A stretch of DNA of 64,000 nt, taken from NCBI RefSeq assembly GCF_004337445.1, contig NZ_SJZB01000051.1, positions 23,516-87,515 of the forward strand, in the 5' to 3' direction. The stretch is from Parasulfuritortus cantonensis. GTDB taxonomy: Bacteria > Pseudomonadota > Gammaproteobacteria > Burkholderiales > Thiobacillaceae. This document shows positions 46,015 to 54,636 of the stretch, in pieces (the first letter of the stretch is position 1; every line of letters begins with the position of its first letter). The position numbers were made by a program, and so were the translations under genes. Below the pieces are notes generated by a model. It searched no databases and was not told the origin of the DNA. It saw only the letters and a list, made by a program, of their open reading frames with translations.

Positions 46015-47223
46015 ATGGACGGCATCTACCTCGACAACAACGCCACCACCCGCGTCGACGACGCGGTGGTCGCGGCCATGCTGCCCTTCTTCACGGAACA
46101 GTTCGGCAACCCGTCCTCGATGCACAGCTTCGGCAACAAGGTCGGCCTGTCGATCAAGAAGGCGCGCATGCAGGTGCAGGAACTCCTGGGTGCCGAGCAC
46201 GAGTCGGAGATCATCTTCACCTCCTGCGGTACCGAGTCCGACTCGACCGCCATCCTGTCCGCCCTGCGCGCCAGCCCGGAGAAGAAGGAGATCATCACCA
46301 CCAGCATCGAGCACCCGGCCGTCCTGGCCCTGTGCACCCACCTGGAGAAGGAAGGCTACAAGACCCACTTCCTCAAGGTGGACGAGAAGGGCCGCCTGGA
46401 CCTGGACGAATACGCCAAGCTGCTCACCGACAAGGTCGCCGTGGTCTCGATCATGTGGGCCAACAACGAGACCGGCACCCTGTTCCCGGTCGAGCGGATG
46501 GCCGAGATGGCCCATGCCAAGGGCATCCCCTTCCACACCGATGCGGTCCAGGCCGTGGGCAAGGTGCCCATCGATCTGAAGACCAGCAAGATCGACATGC
46601 TCTCCCTGTCCGGCCACAAGCTGCACGCGCCCAAGGGCGTCGGCGTCCTGTACCTGAAGCGCGGCGTCCGCTTCCGTCCGCTCCTGCGCGGCGGCCACCA
46701 GGAACGCGGCCGCCGGGCCGGCACCGAGAACACCGCCTCCATCGTCGGCCTCGGGCTCGCCTGCGAGCAGGCCATGCAGCACATGGCGTTCGAGAACACC
46801 GAGGTGAAGCGCCTGCGCGACAAGCTGGAGGCCGGCATCCTGGCCAAGGTGCCGCGCGCCTTCGCCACCGGCGACGTCAGCAACCGGCTGCCCAACACCA
46901 GCAACATCGCCTTCGAGTTCATCGAGGGCGAGGCCATCCTGCTCCTGCTCAACAAGTTCGGCATCGCCGCCTCGTCGGGCTCGGCCTGTACCTCGGGCAG
47001 CCTGGAACCCAGCCACGTCATGCGCGCCATGGGCATTCCCTACACCGCCGCGCACGGCACCATCCGCTTCTCGCTGTCCCGCTACAGCACCGAGGCGGAG
47101 GTCGACCGGGTCATCCAGGTGGTGCCGGAGATCGTCGCCCAGCTGCGCAAGCTGTCGCCCTACTGGGGCGAGAACGGCCCCGCCGAAGAGCCGGAAAAGG
47201 CCTTCGCCCCGGTCTACGCCTGA
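46015..47223 (+). CDS. nifS: Cysteine desulfurase NifS
   Basis: The 402-residue enzyme takes sulfur from cysteine for cluster building on NifU. The PLP lysine is K202 in SLSGHKLHAPKG and the catalytic cysteine is C325 in SSGSACTSG, the same numbers as in Azotobacter NifS. It starts 11 bases after nifU. Unlike in most diazotrophs, nifV does not follow directly; a pilus cluster does. Confidence 0.98.
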   Translation: MDGIYLDNNATTRVDDAVVAAMLPFFTEQFGNPSSMHSFGNKVGLSIKKARMQVQELLGAEHESEIIFTSCGTESDSTAILSALRASPEKKEIITTSIEHPAVLALCTHLEKEGYKTHFLKVDEKGRLDLDEYAKLLTDKVAVVSIMWANNETGTLFPVERMAEMAHAKGIPFHTDAVQAVGKVPIDLKTSKIDMLSLSGHKLHAPKGVGVLYLKRGVRFRPLLRGGHQERGRRAGTENTASIVGLGLACEQAMQHMAFENTEVKRLRDKLEAGILAKVPRAFATGDVSNRLPNTSNIAFEFIEGEAILLLLNKFGIAASSGSACTSGSLEPSHVMRAMGIPYTAAHGTIRFSLSRYSTEAEVDRVIQVVPEIVAQLRKLSPYWGENGPAEEPEKAFAPVYA

Positions 47224-47237
47224 GTCCGGGCCGACGT

Positions 47238-47264
47238 TCAAGATTCGCCCCCTCCTGCCGATAT
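47238..47264 (+). promoter_or_regulatory. Sigma28 (FliA)-like promoter of the SCPU pilus cluster
   Basis: TCAAGATT-N11-GCCGATAT matches the FliA consensus TAAAGTTT-N11-GCCGATAA at 6 of 8 and 7 of 8 positions with exact spacing. It lies just after nifS and 78 bases before the first pilus gene. It would separate pilus from nif expression. Inference only. Confidence 0.55.
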
Positions 47265-47341
47265 AGGAAGGGTCCGCCGGTCGCCCGCGAGGGCGGCTGC
47301 GGTCGGATCACCCGTATCTACCCGCAGGAGGAGGCGTAATC

Positions 47342-47839
47342 ATGACGTCCCGGATCAAATGGCTGGCTGCCCTGGCGGCACTGGTGCCCGGCCTGGCCCT
47401 GGCGGCCACGGCCACCGGCAACCTGAGTGTCTCGGCGACCGTGAGCGATACCTGTACGGTCGGCACCAGCAGTATCGATTTCGGCGCCTACAACCCCATT
47501 TCCGGTTCCGCGCGCAGCGGTACCGGCGCGGTCAAGGTCACCTGTACCACCGGCACCCCGTACAGCATCGAGCTCGGCACCGGCGCCAATACGGCGTCCT
47601 GCTCCGGCAACCGCTGCATGAAGGACGCCAGTACCCACTACCTGCCCTACGAGCTGTACCTGGATAGCGGGCACGTCACGGTGTGGGGCGGTGCCGACTA
47701 CGTGGCGGGCACGGCCAAGGTCTCGCAAACCGGCACCGGTGCCGAACAGACCCACGACCTCTACGGTGGCATCGCCGCCAGCCAGAACGTCCCGGCCGGC
47801 AGCTACAGCGACACCGTGACCATCACCATCAGCTACTGA
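47342..47839 (+). CDS. Spore coat U (SCPU) domain pilin-like subunit 1
   Basis: The 165-residue protein has a signal peptide ending ALAATA and an SCPU fold: SDTCTVGTSSIDFGAYNP, YELYLDSGHVTVWG and a final AGSYSDTVTITISY donor-strand-type end. SCPU proteins are subunits of archaic-type chaperone-usher fibres. AGGAGG precedes the ATG. Confidence 0.92.
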   Translation: MTSRIKWLAALAALVPGLALAATATGNLSVSATVSDTCTVGTSSIDFGAYNPISGSARSGTGAVKVTCTTGTPYSIELGTGANTASCSGNRCMKDASTHYLPYELYLDSGHVTVWGGADYVAGTAKVSQTGTGAEQTHDLYGGIAASQNVPAGSYSDTVTITISY

Positions 47840-48576
47840 TGGCACTCGGACGCCTATTGGCCGCCGGCGCCCTGCTCTGGGCGGCCGGTGCCGGTGCCGC
47901 GGACATCGGCGTCATGCCGGTCGGGCTGAGCCTCGCCCAGGGCCGCGACCGCGCGGCGATCACCGTCACCAACCAGGGCAAGGACGGCGTGGTGATGCAG
48001 GTCGACACGGTGGCCTGGACCCAGGAGGGCGGCGAGGACCGCTACGTCCCCACCGCCGAACTGCTGGTCAACCCGCCGCTGTTCACGGTCAAGCCCGGCC
48101 ATTCCCAGGTCTTGCGCGTCGGCCTGCGGCAGCCGCCTTCGGGCGAGCGGGAAGCCGCCTACCGGCTGATCCTGCGTGAAGTCCCCCAGGCCGCCGCCGT
48201 GCCGGCCAGCCCGGTGGCGGGCGGCCGGGTCCAAGTCCTGCTGCAGATGCGCCTGCCGGTCTATGTCGACCCGGCGCGACCGGATCCGGGCCAGCGTTGG
48301 CAGGCCCGCTGGGGCCGCGACGGCACCCTTGAAACGACCCTCAGCAACACCGGCAACGTGCATCTGGTGGTGGGCGAACTGCGCCTGCGCGCCGCCGATG
48401 CGGCGCCGGACGCGGCGCCCATCGCGATGCTCAAGGCCGGCACCCCGGTTTTTCCGGGCCAGAGCCGGACCTGGCAGTTGCCGGTCGGCCCCGCCGCCCG
48501 CGGCCAACGCTGCACGCTCGAAGTGACGACCGATCGGGGCCCGCAGCATGTGGCACTCGATCCGGTCCACCCGTGA
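47839..48576 (+). CDS. Periplasmic pilus chaperone (PapD-like)
   Basis: The 245-residue protein has a signal peptide and the two immunoglobulin-like domains of a fimbrial chaperone: the VTNQGKDGVVMQVDTVAW strand, the basic YRLILREVP edge strand near 115, and the LLQMRLPVYV linker strand. It donates a strand to SCPU subunits before usher delivery. It starts on the last base of the upstream stop. Confidence 0.9.
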   Translation: MALGRLLAAGALLWAAGAGAADIGVMPVGLSLAQGRDRAAITVTNQGKDGVVMQVDTVAWTQEGGEDRYVPTAELLVNPPLFTVKPGHSQVLRVGLRQPPSGEREAAYRLILREVPQAAAVPASPVAGGRVQVLLQMRLPVYVDPARPDPGQRWQARWGRDGTLETTLSNTGNVHLVVGELRLRAADAAPDAAPIAMLKAGTPVFPGQSRTWQLPVGPAARGQRCTLEVTTDRGPQHVALDPVHP

Positions 48577-50863
48577 GCCGGCGCGCCGACACCCGGCAGC
48601 CTGCCTCGGCGTCCTCGCTTTGCTGTGCGCCACGGCCGGGGCGGACGAGCCGGTCATCCTGGCGGTCAACCTGAACGGCATCGAGCGCGACGAGATCATC
48701 ACCGCGCGTTACCTCGACGACGGCAGCCTGGCCGTCGCGCAACGGGACCTGGCCGGCTGGGGCATGCGGCTGCCGGCGGCCGGAAGCCTGAGCCTGGACG
48801 GTCGCGCCTACGTCCGCCTGGCCGACCTGCCCGAGGTTGCCTACGAGATCGACGCCGACAGCCAGAGCCTGCGTCTCCGGGTCCCGGCCAAGTCGTTCGC
48901 CGACCATGCCCTCGCCTACGGCCCGGAGGGCGACGCGCCGCTCACCCCGGGCACGCCGGGCGGCTTCCTGAACTACGACCTCAACTGGCAACGCGACGAC
49001 GGTGCCGAACGCGGCGGCGGCCTGTTCGAGGCCGGCGTCTTCAACGGCTGGGGCAGCGGCCAGGCCAGCCTGCTCTGGGACGCCGACGCCGGGACCTGGC
49101 GGCGTCTCGACACGACCTGGACCATGGACCGGCCGGACAGGATGCAAAGCCTGCGCCTGGGCGACGCCATCGGCCTGCCCGGCAGCTGGGGGCGGGCGGT
49201 GCGTTTCGGCGGCCTGCAGTGGGCGACCAACTTCGCCACCCGGCCGGGTTTCATCACCTTCCCGCTGCCCAGCCTGCGCGGCGAGGCCAGCCTGCCTTCC
49301 ACCCTCGACGTCTTCATGGACAGCGCGCGGCTCCTCCGGGACGAGATCCAGGCCGGGCCCTTCGACCTGAGCAACGTGCCCGTGGTGACGGGCCAGGGCG
49401 AGCTGCGCATGGTGGTGCGCGACCTCCTGGGCCGCCAGCAGGTCATCAGCCAGTCCTACTACGCGAGCCCTGCGCTGCTGAGGCCCGGCCTGCGCGACTT
49501 CGCCTACGAGATCGGCTTCCTGCGCCAGGACTACGGCACGGCCAGCAACCGTTACCGGGGCGCGATGGCGACGGCCACCGAACGGCTGGGCGTGAGCCCG
49601 GCGTTCACCCGGGAATGGCGGGCCGAAATGACCGGCGACGCCCAGGTGCTGGGTGCCGGCGGGGTCTGGCTGGTGTCCGCGGGGGCCGTGCCGTTCGCCG
49701 GCACGGTCGGCCTCGACGCCGCGGTCAGCCACGGACCGGCGGGGATCGGGACTTTGGTCGGGCTGGCCGCCGAGCACCGCTCGCGCCGGCTCAACGTCGG
49801 TCTCCAGGTCCGTTACGCCGAGCGCCGTTTCGTCCAGCTCGGCCTGTCGGAGACGGTGACGCCGCGCCTGACGGCGTCCGCCACACTGGGGTACAGCCTG
49901 GCCGGCCAGAGTCTGGGCTTCGGCTATCTGCGCCAGTCGACCTGGCAGGGCGACGACCGCCGCCTGGTCACCGGCAACTACAGCCTGGCGCTCGGGCGTG
50001 CCGGCCAACTCGGCGCCTACGTCCTGCACGAGCTGGGCGAGGCCGGCGGCTTCAGCCTGTCCGCCGTCTGGTCGCGGGCGCTCGACCCCGAGGTCGGCGT
50101 CAACGCCCGGGTCGACCGCCAGGGCGGACACAGCCAGGCCGATCTCCAGATCCAGCGCAACACGCCCAGCGCGGGCGGCCTGGGCTACCGGTTCCTGGTC
50201 GGCGACGAAGGCCGCTACCAGGCCGCGGCCACGCTGCAGACGGCGCGCGCCACGGCCACCGCCGAGGCCGCCGCCGCCGACGGCCGCACCGCCTACCGGG
50301 CCGGGCTGAGCGGCGGCGTCGCGGTGGCCGGCGGCGGCGTCTTTCCGAGTCGCCGCATCGACGGCAGCTTCGCGGTCGTCAAGGTGGCCGACTTCGCCGA
50401 CGTGCGGGTCTACCGCGACAACCAGGAGGTCGCCCGTACCGACCGGCACGGCTTGGCCCTGATCACCCAGCTGCGCGCCTATGAGAAGAACCCGGTGGCC
50501 ATCGAAGCGGCCGACTTGCCCATCGATGCCGAGGTCGATAGCCTGCAACTCAAGCTGACGCCCGCCTTGCGCAGCGGGGTGGTGGCCGAGTTCCCGGTCC
50601 GGCGTAGCCGCAATGCCCGGATTCGGCTGGTCGACGAGGACGGCCGCGCCTTGCCCGCCGGCGTGCAGGTGCGCATCGAGGGCGATGCCCGGACGTTCCC
50701 GGTCGGCTTCGACGGCCGCGTTTTCCTGACCGGCCTGCCCGGCCGGGTGGGGGTGGCGGCCGAATGGGACGGCCGCCGTTGCCGGGCCGAACTGGTGCCG
50801 GGGCCGGCGGCGGAACCGCTGCCCGACCTGGGCACCGTCGTCTGCAAAGGAGCGATGCCATGA
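48548..50863 (+). CDS. Outer-membrane usher of SCPU pilus
   Basis: The 771-residue protein is a fimbrial usher: N-terminal chaperone-binding domain (VNLNGIERDEI), a 24-strand barrel with a plug (FDLSNVPVVTGQGELRMVVRD), and C-terminal immunoglobulin-like domains (PAGVQVRIEGDARTFPVGFDG). It exports and polymerises the pilus subunits. It overlaps the chaperone gene by 29 bases. Confidence 0.92.
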   Translation: MWHSIRSTREPARRHPAACLGVLALLCATAGADEPVILAVNLNGIERDEIITARYLDDGSLAVAQRDLAGWGMRLPAAGSLSLDGRAYVRLADLPEVAYEIDADSQSLRLRVPAKSFADHALAYGPEGDAPLTPGTPGGFLNYDLNWQRDDGAERGGGLFEAGVFNGWGSGQASLLWDADAGTWRRLDTTWTMDRPDRMQSLRLGDAIGLPGSWGRAVRFGGLQWATNFATRPGFITFPLPSLRGEASLPSTLDVFMDSARLLRDEIQAGPFDLSNVPVVTGQGELRMVVRDLLGRQQVISQSYYASPALLRPGLRDFAYEIGFLRQDYGTASNRYRGAMATATERLGVSPAFTREWRAEMTGDAQVLGAGGVWLVSAGAVPFAGTVGLDAAVSHGPAGIGTLVGLAAEHRSRRLNVGLQVRYAERRFVQLGLSETVTPRLTASATLGYSLAGQSLGFGYLRQSTWQGDDRRLVTGNYSLALGRAGQLGAYVLHELGEAGGFSLSAVWSRALDPEVGVNARVDRQGGHSQADLQIQRNTPSAGGLGYRFLVGDEGRYQAAATLQTARATATAEAAAADGRTAYRAGLSGGVAVAGGGVFPSRRIDGSFAVVKVADFADVRVYRDNQEVARTDRHGLALITQLRAYEKNPVAIEAADLPIDAEVDSLQLKLTPALRSGVVAEFPVRRSRNARIRLVDEDGRALPAGVQVRIEGDARTFPVGFDGRVFLTGLPGRVGVAAEWDGRRCRAELVPGPAAEPLPDLGTVVCKGAMP

Positions 50864-51351
50864 AGGCCGTGATCTGTGCCGTGTCGTCCGTGCTCGCGTT
50901 GTTGCTGGCCAAGCCGGCGGCGGCGCTGTGCATCCTCTGCTCGTGCTCGGTGGCCATCAACAGCCAGGTCGCGTTCGGGGTCTACAATCCCCTGCCGGGC
51001 AGCGCCGCGGACACCGCCGGGCGCTTCACCGTGACCTGCGACGTCACCCTCGGGGTGCTCGACACCTATACCGTGGCCCTGGGCAAGGGCGGCAGCGGCA
51101 GCTATGCGCCGAGAAAGATGAGCAGCGGCACCAACGCGCTCAGCTACAACCTGTATCTGGACGCCGCCAGGACGACGGTCTGGGGCGACGGCAGCGGCGG
51201 CACGTCGCTGGTGAGCGACGCCTCCCTGCTGGGCCTGCTCGGGCACTACGTCAGGGTCTACGACGTCTATGGCCGCATCCTCGCCAACCAGCAGACCGCC
51301 CGCCCGGGCAGCTATGCGGACACCGTCACGATCACCGTCACCTACAACTGA
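50860..51351 (+). CDS. SCPU domain pilin-like subunit 2
   Basis: The 163-residue protein has a signal peptide followed by a cysteine-rich start (CILCSCSVAINSQVAFGVYN), then SYNLYLDAARTTVWGDG and the C-terminal PGSYADTVTITVTY. It is a second structural subunit. The overlap with the usher (ATGA) and a good AAAGGAG site show that it is co-translated; the last position suggests a tip or major subunit. Confidence 0.9.
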   Translation: MKAVICAVSSVLALLLAKPAAALCILCSCSVAINSQVAFGVYNPLPGSAADTAGRFTVTCDVTLGVLDTYTVALGKGGSGSYAPRKMSSGTNALSYNLYLDAARTTVWGDGSGGTSLVSDASLLGLLGHYVRVYDVYGRILANQQTARPGSYADTVTITVTYN

Positions 51352-51620
51352 GCGGCCGGGCGGCGGCATGGTCCCGGCAATGATCCGAACGGGTCAGCAT
51401 CATTTTCCACAGTAATAACATTAGTATCACACTGGTTTCTTATGCTCTTGCGGTCTCCCGGGGCCACGCTTGGGACACGGTAGGATGAGAGCGCAGCGAG
51501 CCGACATGTCACGGCGGGCGACTGGATGTGCGCCGCCAAACCGATTCCCTATCCCATCGTTGTCCAGGCCGACGGTCCGTCCGGGCGGCACAGCACCTAC
51601 TGTCAACGCGGAGATAGAAA
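51352..51620. other. Non-coding gap after the pilus cluster
   Basis: No gene is recognised in 269 bases. A small stem (TGATCC-GAAC-GGGTCA at 51380-51395) followed by TTTT at 51403 may be a weak terminator of the pilus operon. The next part is AT-richer (51400-51445) and could hold the promoter of the phosphoesterase gene, but no clear hexamers were assigned. Confidence 0.4.
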
Positions 51621-53324
51621 ATGAACAGACGTGAGTTTCTCAAGACCGGTTCGCTCGGTCTCGCCGGCCTTGCCCTGGGCGGCCAAAGCCTGCCCTGGCT
51701 GATCGATCAGGCGGTCGCGGGAAGCCTGGCCAGCGGCCAGCCCTGGAAGTTCGGCGTCATGGCCGACACGCAATGGAGCAACAAGAACGACCCCGACAGC
51801 CCGGCCACGTGCGCGGTCAACATCATCGAGGCCCTGAACCAGCAGTTCATCGCCGCCGGCGTCAAGTTCGTGGTCCAGGTCGGCGACCTGGTCAACACGG
51901 AAACCTGGAACGTCACCTCGGCGGCCGGCTATACCGACCCGTTCGGCAACGCCGCCGGTACCGCCGTGCGCACCCTGCCGTACCGTGCCTGGGCCGCCCA
52001 GTCGCTGTACGACCACGGCATCGGCTTCTTCCCGCTGCGCGGCAACCACGAGGGCAGCCAGACCGCCGCCAACGAACTGCCGGCCCTGTTTCCGCAGACC
52101 CTGGGCGAGGCGGACGCGATGTACGGCGTCAGCAAGGTCGTCGCCAGCACCATCGACGGCCTCAAGGGCTTGAGCTACGCCTTCGACTTCGGCAACGTGC
52201 GCATCGTCATGCTCGACCAGTTCACCCGCAAGGACGGCTCCGGCGCCGACAACAGCACCGCGATGCTGGACCAGCTGGCCTGGGTCGACAACGTCCTCGC
52301 CGACCGCCCGGCCGGCAGCCACGCCTTCGTCATGGCGCACAAAAACCTGATCGGCCAGAACCACGCCGACTGCCTGTTCGGTGCCAACGCGACGACCAAC
52401 CCGGAGGCGCGCAACCAGTTCATCGGCAGCCTGCAGGCCAACCAGGTCGGCCTCTACCTGGGCGGCCACGACCACATGCACCACCGTTCCCTGATCGCCA
52501 GCCCGGACCGCAGCGCGCAGACCCAGCAGATCATCTGCTCGTCGAACAGCTACAAGTTCTACATCCCCAAGGGCACCCCGAACGACACCGACGGCTGCGA
52601 GACCGTGGTGGCCCAGGAACTGTTCACCATCGGCTACTACCTGTTCACCGTCGACGGCCCCTGCCTGACCGTGGAGTTCTATTCCTCCAGCCACGGCGAG
52701 GACTACGGCGACGTCGATCTGACGGCCTCACCGTTGGCCGGCTACCAGTTCTTCCTGCGCGAGCGGTTCGGCTACAGCCTGAACGGCAAGCAGTTCGACA
52801 TCGCCAACGGCGAGTCCTACACCAAGGTGCAGGACAGCCACGCCGGCACCACGGCCAAGATCCTGTCCGGCAGCAATGCCGACACGGCCGGCGACCAGGA
52901 CTACAACGGCCGCGCCGAGACCAAGACCGTGCGCACCGGCTGGCGCGACCGCCCGACCGGCGCCGCCAGCGCGGTCCTCAAGCTGTGGGGCATGGCCGAG
53001 AACCTGAGCCTGTTCGACGGGGACCTGACCGGCATGCTGCCCGACAGCGACGCCAGCACCGTCGGCGACGTCTACGTCCTGTCCCTGTCCTACGACGCGG
53101 CGGCGGTGCGTCCGTCCTTCCTGCGCACCGGCGACTTCGCCGTCTACGCCAAGGACGCCGACGGCAACTGGGTCAAGGCCGTGGAACTGAACGACGGCGG
53201 CACCGGCAAGTTCGTGTACGGCCCCTGGAAGGCCAAGCACGGCCTCGGCTGCTACGGCGTCGACCCGAGCACCCGCACGGTCTGGGCCGTGCTCAACCGC
53301 GACGGCGAATTCGTCGCCCGCTGA
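51621..53324 (+). CDS. Tat-exported metallophosphoesterase
   Basis: The 567-residue protein starts with a Tat signal (NRREFLKTGSLGLAGLAL). The calcineurin-like motifs are MADTQW, VVQVGDLVNTE, LRGNHEG, MAHKNLIG and GGHDHMHH, so the dinuclear metal site looks complete. A C-terminal beta-rich domain (about 400-567) is likely for binding or anchoring. It would hydrolyse a phosphate ester outside the cytoplasm, and its gene could follow the pilus genes under its own promoter. The substrate is unknown. Confidence 0.85.
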   Translation: MNRREFLKTGSLGLAGLALGGQSLPWLIDQAVAGSLASGQPWKFGVMADTQWSNKNDPDSPATCAVNIIEALNQQFIAAGVKFVVQVGDLVNTETWNVTSAAGYTDPFGNAAGTAVRTLPYRAWAAQSLYDHGIGFFPLRGNHEGSQTAANELPALFPQTLGEADAMYGVSKVVASTIDGLKGLSYAFDFGNVRIVMLDQFTRKDGSGADNSTAMLDQLAWVDNVLADRPAGSHAFVMAHKNLIGQNHADCLFGANATTNPEARNQFIGSLQANQVGLYLGGHDHMHHRSLIASPDRSAQTQQIICSSNSYKFYIPKGTPNDTDGCETVVAQELFTIGYYLFTVDGPCLTVEFYSSSHGEDYGDVDLTASPLAGYQFFLRERFGYSLNGKQFDIANGESYTKVQDSHAGTTAKILSGSNADTAGDQDYNGRAETKTVRTGWRDRPTGAASAVLKLWGMAENLSLFDGDLTGMLPDSDASTVGDVYVLSLSYDAAAVRPSFLRTGDFAVYAKDADGNWVKAVELNDGGTGKFVYGPWKAKHGLGCYGVDPSTRTVWAVLNRDGEFVAR

Positions 53325-53341
53325 CCGCCAACCCGATGTCC

Positions 53342-53360
53342 GGGGGCGCCGCGCGCCCCC
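53342..53360. terminator. Hairpin after the phosphoesterase gene
   Basis: GGGGGCGC-CGC-GCGCCCCC is a perfect 8-base stem 18 bases after the stop. No T run follows, so termination is uncertain; it may also shape the leader of the PEP-CTERM gene. Confidence 0.5.
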
Positions 53361-53385
53361 GCCCTGCTACTTTGGAGATTCCAAC

Positions 53386-53991
53386 ATGAAGAAGACCCTG
53401 ATCCTGGCCGCGTTCGCCGCCGCCCTGCCGTTCCAGGCCGTCGAGGCGAACGCCGCCGTGCTCGATTTCGACGGCTTGTACCACGACGATGCCCTGGTGG
53501 CCGATGCCGGCTACCGCTACGAAGAGGACGGCTTCCGTCTGGTCAACGCCGGCGACTACCCGTTCGCCACCTACGGCGCCCAGGTGAGTCCCGAATACAC
53601 CGGCTCCACCGCCCTGTTCAACGACAACAACAACGGCGTCACGGTGCTCACCCAGATCGGCGGCGGCGCCTTCGACCTGACCTCGATCGACCTGGCCGAA
53701 CTGATTCTGGGCGGCAGCAGCTACAGCGTGACCTTCACCGGCACCACCACCGGCGGAGCCGCCGTGACCCAGCAGTTCACCCTGGATGGGCTGGCCGGTT
53801 CCGAGACCTTCAGCTTCGATTCCAGCTTCAGCAACCTGACCTCGGTGGTGTGGACCAACAGCCCGGACTACACCCAGTTCGACAACATCACCGTCGCCGC
53901 CGCCGTGCCGGAACCGCAGACCTACGCCATGATGCTGGCCGGTCTCGGCCTGCTCGGCACGCTGCGCCGCCGCACCGGCAAGCGCGCCTGA
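53386..53991 (+). CDS. PEP-CTERM-sorted extracellular protein
   Basis: The 201-residue protein has an N-terminal signal peptide, a beta-rich middle, and a C-terminal sorting tag: VPEPQTYAMM, a hydrophobic helix and RRRTGKR. This is the PEP-CTERM signal read by exosortase, common in betaproteobacteria that make exopolysaccharide. The exosortase is not in the window. TTTGGAG lies before the ATG. Confidence 0.93.
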   Translation: MKKTLILAAFAAALPFQAVEANAAVLDFDGLYHDDALVADAGYRYEEDGFRLVNAGDYPFATYGAQVSPEYTGSTALFNDNNNGVTVLTQIGGGAFDLTSIDLAELILGGSSYSVTFTGTTTGGAAVTQQFTLDGLAGSETFSFDSSFSNLTSVVWTNSPDYTQFDNITVAAAVPEPQTYAMMLAGLGLLGTLRRRTGKRA

Positions 53992-54005
53992 GCCCGGAGG
54001 CAGAC

Positions 54006-54029
54006 GCGGGCGGGGCGTGCCCCGCCCGC
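54006..54029. terminator. Strong GC hairpin after the PEP-CTERM gene
   Basis: A perfect 10-base stem (GCGGGCGGGG with CCCCGCCCGC) has the loop CGTG, 14 bases after the stop. No T run follows. It may stop transcription or protect the mRNA end. Confidence 0.5.
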
Positions 54030-54038
54030 CGCCCGGCC

Positions 54039-54485
54039 ATGGAGGCCGTCCTGTTCTCCGGCATCCAGGCGGCCGGCAAGTCTTCCTTTTTCACGGCCCG
54101 TTTCGCGGATAGCCATGTCCGCCTCAACCTGGACATGCTGCGCACCCGGCACCGCGAGCGCCTGCTGCTCGCGGCCTGCCTGGCCGCGCGCCAGGCCTTC
54201 GTGGTCGACAACACCAACCTCACCGCGGCGGACCGCCGGCGCTACATCGAGGCTGCCCGCGCGGCCGGCTTCCGGATCGTCGGCTACCGGTTCCGGATCG
54301 AGCTCGCCCACGCCATCGCCCGCAACGCCGGGCGCGCCCGGCCGGTGCCCGAGGTGGCGCTGCGCGCCGCCCGCAGCCGCTGGCAGGTGCCCGCGTACGC
54401 CGAGGGCTTCGACGCTCTGTACGACGTCCGCGCCGAAGACGGCCGTTTCGTGGTCGTGCCGGTGGCGCCCGACGCGGTTTTGTAG
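54039..54485 (+). CDS. AAA/P-loop kinase-like protein (polynucleotide kinase/zeta-like)
   Basis: The 148-residue protein has a P-loop ([13 protein letters not shown]) and [24 protein letters not shown], the pattern of small P-loop kinases of the AAA_33 type found in RNA repair and nucleotide metabolism. It has no partner gene next to it. Its stop overlaps the degenerate NifA site ahead of nifV. The substrate is unknown. Confidence 0.75.
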   Translation: MEAVLFSGIQAAGKSSFFTARFADSHVRLNLDMLRTRHRERLLLAACLAARQAFVVDNTNLTAADRRRYIEAARAAGFRIVGYRFRIELAHAIARNAGRARPVPEVALRAARSRWQVPAYAEGFDALYDVRAEDGRFVVVPVAPDAVL

Positions 54486-54496
54486 GAAACCCGACG
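54481..54496. promoter_or_regulatory. Degenerate NifA site of nifV
   Basis: TGTAGGAAACCCGACG fits TGT-N10-ACA except for the last base. It lies 92 bases before the -24 element, the same distance as at the iscA operon, with an IHF site between. The position makes a weak NifA site likely. Confidence 0.5.
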
Positions 54497-54560
54497 AAGC
54501 CCGCGACGTGGTCCGCTTGGCAACGCGAGTTGGCCGTCGTTTGGCAATTAATAGCCGTTT

Positions 54561-54573
54561 TATCAATAAGTTA
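54561..54573. promoter_or_regulatory. IHF-binding site upstream of nifV
   Basis: TATCAATAAGTTA matches WATCAANNNNTTR exactly and lies between the weak NifA site and the promoter. Confidence 0.75.
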
Positions 54574-54587
54574 AAATATCCCCGGGT

Positions 54588-54603
54588 TGGCATGCCGTTT
54601 GCG
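54588..54603 (+). promoter_or_regulatory. Sigma54 promoter of the nifV operon
   Basis: TGGCATG-N4-TTGCG is a good -24/-12 element. It shows that nifV has its own promoter and does not need read-through from nifS. It also excludes an in-frame ATG at 54604 as the start of nifV. Confidence 0.9.
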
Positions 54604-54636
54604 ATGGCGAAGACATCCATCGACAGGACGTACACC

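Noticed and set aside
47224..47341. A c-di-GMP riboswitch ahead of the pilus cluster
   Set aside because: The hairpin CGCCC-GCGA-GGGCG has a GNRA loop, but the GACGCAAAGC and GCGGGGTT core sequences are missing.
54604..54636. ATG at 54604 as the start of nifV
   Set aside because: It touches the -12 element of the promoter and would be upstream of the RNA start; the family start is at MPTITIDD.
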